From assembly GCA_026874595.1 (NCBI GenBank), contig CM049308.1, positions 94,851,624-94,915,623 of the forward strand: DNA of 64,000 bases, written 5' to 3'. Of the stretch, positions 58,561 to 64,000 are shown piece by piece (within the stretch, counting starts at the first letter, position 1; each line of letters begins with the position of its first letter). The notes below the pieces were generated by a model. The model saw nothing but the letters and a program-made list of their open reading frames with translations, ran no database searches and was not told where the DNA came from. Both the position numbers and the translations under genes were made by a program. The DNA comes from Sipunculus nudus. Lineage: Eukaryota > Annelida > Sipuncula > Golfingiida > Sipunculidae.

Positions 58561-60628
58561 TCATCCTTCCATAATGTACCTATTTACTCAAGTAGTCATG
58601 TCACAAGCCTTAATATCTCTCCCTTTGTATCTTCCTTCCAAATTTAGAATTACATGTATATATTACTTTTACCGGGTAATATGATTTATTTTACTGGACT
58701 TAGCCTCTGTGTTTTAGGTACCGGTTCGTATATTGTCCTCAGAAAAATATATAATTTAAATTTAGCCATATATCTTCCACTTTATTAGTATTCCGTTTTT
58801 TTTTTCATAGAATTTAAACTTAATAAATATTAAGACCGTTGGCTTTGTGTTTAAACAACCTTATACTCATACACTTATAAAAATTCGTTTCATTTATAAT
58901 TTATATGTTTACATACCTCCATAGTCCGATTACAGACTATATTGATTGATCAGTTAATAGAAGTAGAGATTATAGCAGAGATGCTTTAATTTGAGATCAA
59001 ATAAAGAATAAGACTTCACATTCTTGACATTATGTTTTTAGATTCATTGGTTTCCTGTACAGTTAATCTAACAATGTTTGGCATCTTGTCTGAAGTAGAT
59101 TTATTGGTGTATGGTGACATAATCATATATACCATACCTGGCTTCGCAAACCAATTAAAACACATGGAAATAGTGAGGTTTAAAGTCTATAATAACTCTA
59201 AAAAGTTCCAGCTTTCTGCAATAAAGAAAAGAAACGGTTCCATGTTTTTTTTTTCTATGGTGGAAAGGTCAAAATCAATTCCAGACACCAAGTGATTTTA
59301 TTTTCAATTGTTGTTATAAATTCGATACATTGGCGTGATTTGACTTTGGTCCCAACAGTGAGGGTTTCTGTCCATTGATAGCTGGACACTATTTTAAAAT
59401 GATAGTATTACTGTCAACGCTATTCTCCATTTTATTGCATGAGGATGCTTTTTTGAAATTTAAATGTTTATCTCACTTGAAAGGAAACAGAACGGTCGCG
59501 ACTAATCAAACTTGATTTGGAGAATTCTTAAAAAACCGCAATGAAACATTTAACCATCTGTATGCAGCCATCTAAATGTCTTCCTGGCAAAATAAAGCTT
59601 AAACTTAGATAGAAATTACCGCTAAATTACTGTTTAACATTACTAAGGGATTCACCTGTCAATTGTAATAACAGCCATGCAGTGAAGAAGAGAAACATGT
59701 CATCCAATTCAAATTTCATAAAACACCCCGAGTTGAGTAACACAAATATAAACGTTATCATCGTGACAACACTGATACCAACCGAAAGTCAACTAGGTAC
59801 TTCCGGTGGGACTTCTGTATCCATCTGTAAATTATATGTTTATTATTTAAAATTCTTGCTCCGCTACATAATAACATAAATCACTTTAAAACTGCAAATG
59901 TCATTCTTAACTGCAAATTAAAGAAAATACCTGTATCGTATGCACACTATATTCACTATTTTTTGCAGTCTTGAACCTTTATCTAATGTCATCATATACA
60001 TTTTGAATGGTCATTTGGAAGTTTTTAGCGTTCACATTTAAACCGATTCTAACCTCTTTCCCTTGAAAGGCGCTGGGTTCATCATATTTTTTCCCATGCT
60101 CTCTACCGGCAGCTCCTGATATTTTCACGGCCACCACGTCGTTCCGAAGGTCATGGTTCTTGGGTCCGCATTCTGTATTGCTCAATAGGTACTTTGTCTA
60201 GATAAGTTATCTTTCAGGTGGCATCTCCCTCATGACCGTAGCTCTGTGGAGCTAAAAATACAAAAAAATACAAAACACTTAATAATGGATGCGTATTGCC
60301 GTCCATTCAATATACAAGCTGCTGAATGTTTAATCATGCCTACAAAAGAAAATGGTTGTTCTACACGATGACGAGGCTAAAATCCGTCTGTGTTAGCTTC
60401 TGAGTCGTTCTCTGCACGTCCTTCGAGTATCAGTCCCGCGACAACAAAATGCCTAGGTTGATCGGTTTCTTCATAACAACATTGAGACTTGCCCGCGGCT
60501 CACGACTGTTCCATCATAATAAAGGTGTTTTCCTTCAGAGTAATTTCAAAGCTTCAGCACGCGATCTCATCCGTCATAGCTGTAGCTACATGCACGTATA
60601 TGTAAAAATCACTGATATGATTTTATGG
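58561..60628. other. Probable stum intron; no exon recognised
   Basis: AT-rich. I searched for a continuation of the stum domain (a second hydrophobic segment opening in phase 1) and found none. One - strand open stretch (about 59979-60185) is listed separately. Confidence 0.45.
59979..60197 (-). CDS. Possible exon or gene fragment, unrecognised
   Basis: An open - strand stretch of ~70 codons ending in TAG, without an ATG start, less AT-rich than its surroundings. It reads DVVAVKISGAAGREHGKK, then PSAFQGKEVRIGLNVNAK and FQMTIQNVYDDIR. The composition is coding-like (balanced, few Leu/Phe/Ile runs), but no family is recognised. An upstream acceptor is unclear, so it may be a decayed gene piece or chance. 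Confidence 0.25.
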   Translation of the reverse strand, partial: TKYLLSNTECGPKNHDLRNDVVAVKISGAAGREHGKKYDEPSAFQGKEVRIGLNVNAKNFQMTIQNVYDDIR

Positions 60629-61111
60629 TGACACATACCAGCGTTTAACGCATTGCGTGTATCGCACCCGTTTTATTACACGCGATGAATGGACCGTAGC
60701 TATGAGACAACACATGACACAAGCGTCAAACAGCTAACGGTACCTCCATTTATCCTTTCAGATGTATGCTGAGTGCTTTAGACATGGGGTGCTTCTTTAG
60801 GGTAATACACCATCAATGAGCTCCCCAAGTCATCTTTCGAAGGGTTTATGAGCGCACATGGCATGGTGGAATTGAAGGGTTTCCTAATTTTACGTGACAA
60901 AGTGGAATCCTTTGTGCGTTTACCGGATGCGTTCATTGCAAAAAATCGAGCAGTGTCCAATATCTGCGATCAACGATTCTATTGAATGCAGCCGATAATC
61001 GTTGCCAGAGGTACGTGTCATGTTCAACTGAAATTATAGTGTCCAATATTGTTTAGACGGATGCGATGACCGGATGCGTTAATCGGATGTAATAAACGCT
61101 GGTATGTGTCA
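60629..61111. mobile_element. MITE-like element, 483 bp
   Basis: The left end TGACACATACCAGCGTTTA (60629-60647) is the exact reverse complement of the right end TAAACGCTGGTATGTGTCA (61093-61111). Further in, both sides share scattered blocks such as CATCGC/GCGATG and CCGTTT-like words. No ORF codes for a transposase. No clear target duplication is seen. Confidence 0.75.
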
Positions 61112-62700
61112 ACAACTTAAATGGGATGTTTCTATGCGTCCGTCAGCGTTATATCTGCGTGAATTCCGGGATTCACGTCAACATCGTTTGTAGGGATGAC
61201 CTGCTGGATCCAGTATATACGTCTACCAGTCCAAGCATATATACCGCACATCCAGATATATATACATGTATATAAATATACCTCACAGCTACATATATAT
61301 ACCTCACTTTCATTTGTCTCAGGTCTTGACGCTTTGTATAAAGTTTGAAGTTTAATAAATTCAATATATTTCTTAAATTTAGTTGTGGAAAATTACCATT
61401 TGTTATTTGCCGAAATTACAGACCTAAGTACATAACGCGAAACATATACATCCATGTGTAATCAGCAACAAGCAGATTGATTGTGTAATAGCCACTGACG
61501 CTACAGGTATAGACTGATACTCTGACCTCAGCTGATATAAGCAGTCAAAAGAAAAATGCATTTCAGTTTAATACCTAAACACCTAACAGGATAATGTATG
61601 TTTTACATAATCATTTGTCAGATTTCACTGTGTATCATGACTGGTCTCTACAAATAGATTATATTCATAATTTCGAAACAACCTCCAAAGCATTAATATT
61701 AACGATTCAATATGATTATATTTTACATGATTAACAGTAAAACAAAGACACTATATTCAATAATGTTAGAAATGCACATTCCATCGACTTTGATGGATTC
61801 CGAAAAATAACCATGTTGTCTCATTTTTCATTGATTATTCATTAACGATTAATTAACGTGCATGTCATCATATTTGTTCAGGGGCTTTTGCATTGTAGGC
61901 CTACAAGCGGTTTCAATAATTTAATAATGTTGTTGTTGTCAGGGTTCAGAAGGACCACCTTAGCCCCCCCCCCCCCCAGTCCACGACAGATACTAATTTA
62001 TTCTAGCCTTATTAGTTTGAGATCTTCTCATGTCCATAGGTCAGGATTCGGATAGTTGATGCAGCTCATGTTGTAACTAATTCATGTAGGAATTAAAAAA
62101 AAAAGGGGGGGGGGGGGCGCTAATACTGCAAGGCTCCAATATTTCTTTTCCCTATATAATATTTTAGATCGGATTGAGGACGCAACCCCGCTACTGGTTT
62201 CCTGATCCACCTGAATTCTCATACAAGAAACTACCCGTGTGTCTGTTTAACAAGTTTGTTTACCATAAGGATCAGGGCGGCAATATAGGGGGGATGGGGG
62301 TATATTACCCCCCCCCCCACTTTTTGTCAAGGGGGGATGGTCAATGTAATTATCCCCCCCCCTATTCAGAGAATAATATTTATATATTACGAATTAAAAA
62401 TATTAATAAATAGAACTAGCTGCTCCCGTGGAAAATCCACGGTTCGATCGGATGCATATTTATTAAATGAGCTGATAGGAAGTAAACGACGCATATTTTA
62501 ATCCTAGGCTTTTTGCTGGAACTTTTGTCATGTGTCTCACTCATATGATATAAAAATTACTTCTGCTAGAATTCTCCAGGAACTCCCTCGCCCAAAATGT
62601 CAACATAGAAAGAAAAATTATTCTATTCCAGAAAGCATTTAGCAAAGAAACCTCTTATGCCTTGGTTCGTTGAATTGTCTTTCAGCAAATTATGCAAATT
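61112..62700. other. Non-coding with poly-C/poly-G islands
   Basis: Includes TATATA-rich 61210-61310, a 14-C run (61964-61977), a 13-G run (62105-62117), and G/C blocks at 62288-62358 where poly-G and poly-C alternate and could pair into a hairpin. No gene recognised. Confidence 0.5.
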
Positions 62701-62719
62701 GTAATAAAAAAATTTTGCT

Positions 62720-63445
62720 GAAAATTTGTAGAGGGGTAGAGTAAAAAAGCATCCGTATTATATATAAATCCATTTCATTTTTGGAGGTATCGGAATCACC
62801 ATAATATATTATTTTCTTAAGTGCCATAATCACAGTTCCACAAAGGAATAATTATAAGAGGCTATACCTTTGTAGAAGCGGCCCATTCGTATGTAGTTGT
62901 GCTGCCACTTGCCTGGTGAACCCGTGTTTCTGAACCATGACATTGTTTTACATGAAACGTGCACGTGTGAACGAACGACTTGTTAGTAGATTCTGGCGGG
63001 GGTTTCAAAGTCCCCAATAGATTGAGGACCCTTAGAAGTGTGTACAATCCCCCCCCCCCCCCCCCGGGCTTTCTTTTGAAAAAAAAAACTTTTTTCAAAC
63101 AACCAATAAAGTAAAATTCCTTAACAGGTGATATAATGGAAATAGGGTTCAGTGGGGATTACAGGTCGCCTCCTGAAAAAGCGTGACAGGCGAAACAAGT
63201 TTTGCTGAACATTTGTAGAGGGTTAGGGTAAAGACATATAAATTGTCCATTTCATTTTGGAGGTAATAAGAATCAATATATATTTTCTTATAAACCATTA
63301 TGACAAAGGACCATTCCTTTGTTCCTGTGTGGAAGCTACCCATTCGTATTTATTTGTTCTGCCACGCGCTAGGTGAACTCGGGTTACTGAAGCATGGCAG
63401 TGTTCACACATGAAACGCATACACGTGAACACATGACTAATATTA
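62720..63445. repeat. Direct repeat of ~250 bp, two copies ~470 bp apart
   Basis: TTTTGCTGAAAATTTGTAGA…GTCCATTTCATTTTTGGAGG and CCCATTCGTAT…ACATGAAACGTGCACGTGTG (about 62725-62970) recur at about 63199-63440 with ~15-20% differences. A 17-C run (63049-63065) lies between. Probably two copies of one unclassified element. Confidence 0.7.
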
Positions 63446-64000
63446 AAGGAGATTCTGTTTGGGGTCTGTACGCCCTGACTACAGATTCTAGTTTGTTATC
63501 CATTTAAAGATGTAATGGTGATATTTTTATGTTTCATCTACAGACAACGGATCTTAAAAAAAATATATGTGACCCCCCCCCCCCAAGACCCCACCCCCGA
63601 CCAACCCGAATGATAATTAAGTTGTGGGGCTTCTTTAAAAAAAAACTTCATTAAACACATCTTGGCCGAACTTTTGAAACCATGGTTATCATTTAAAGAT
63701 TTTTGAATGTATAAAAATCAACATACCTGTAACCCATAAAAAATTGTCAAACGGTGGTCACATCACTGGACTCAGTGTCCAATGTTGACAAAACTGAAAA
63801 GCCCTCGCATTGAAAGCGGAGTCATGTGGTCTTTGGATTAAAAACCTTTGCTTCCTTTTGAGAGAGAAAAAATCCTTTAGAGGCGTTACATTGGATGTTG
63901 GGGATCAATGGGGAAATAGTGGACCCGGGAGACCATGTACTGCACGAAAATGCCTTTTGGACAGGACATGCGCTCTGGCCACGGTCTTAACAGCCCAGTG
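63446..64000. other. Non-coding, nothing recognised
   Basis: Contains a 12-C run (63573-63584) followed by CCCC blocks. No coding signal. Confidence 0.45.

Noticed and set aside
60220-60260. Second exon of the stum-like gene (acceptor tatctttcag, phase 1, GGISLMTVALWS then stop)
   Set aside because: The frame fits but the peptide does not resemble the stum domain after PG-x-G and would end the protein after one half of a transmembrane helix.

Overview
This is a window of animal (metazoan) nuclear DNA: AT-rich, intron-rich, crowded with tandem and dispersed repeats, with genes split by GT-AG introns. The repeat style (dispersed elements with an AGCTCAGCTGA hairpin head, L1/Tx1-type LINEs, many minisatellites, poly-G/poly-C runs) and the gene sequences point to a lophotrochozoan, most likely a marine mollusc; that assignment is inference. 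It is not bacterial: there are no operons, rRNA operons, CRISPR arrays or tRNA genes that I can see.

Two protein genes are supported, both on the + strand. (1) About 3.5-29.0 kb holds the 3' two thirds of a TTLL5-like tubulin polyglutamylase gene. Eleven coding exons, plus one optional 30-nt exon, join in one open frame of 779 codons and a stop. The catalytic TTL domain is not in the window and must lie upstream. A 3' UTR intron and a polyA signal at 28981 close the gene. (2) 57412-58090 is the first coding exon of a stum/Spec3-family membrane protein, ending within its first transmembrane segment; the remaining exons are not visible before the window ends.

Most of the rest is repeats. Six large minisatellites occupy roughly 10 kb: a 41-bp unit (7.0-10.0 kb), a ~55-bp unit (16.6-18.8 kb), a 30-bp unit (29.3-31.4 kb), a 57-bp unit (53.1-54.7 kb), a 29-bp unit (54.7-55.6 kb) and an 86-bp unit (58.1-58.55 kb). 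Two grow directly out of exon/intron borders and carry copies of the splice site: the ~55-bp array ends in the real acceptor of a TTLL5 exon, and the 86-bp array starts at the real donor of the stum exon.

Between 31.5 and 47.5 kb lies a nest of dispersed elements. It includes a young 5'-truncated LINE (37.5-40.5 kb, intact reverse transcriptase frame, 14-bp target duplication) inserted in an older repeat, and a decayed second LINE (42.7-46.9 kb) with endonuclease, reverse transcriptase and zinc-knuckle remnants. A TA-flanked mariner-like element in a TTLL5 intron (11.68-12.77 kb) contains a 5S-rRNA-like stretch. A nearly perfect pair of 60-bp inverted arms, 1.19 kb apart, lies at 50.9-52.2 kb. 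Several smaller MITE candidates are described. I found no clear coding content in 47.4-57.4 kb or after 58.6 kb.
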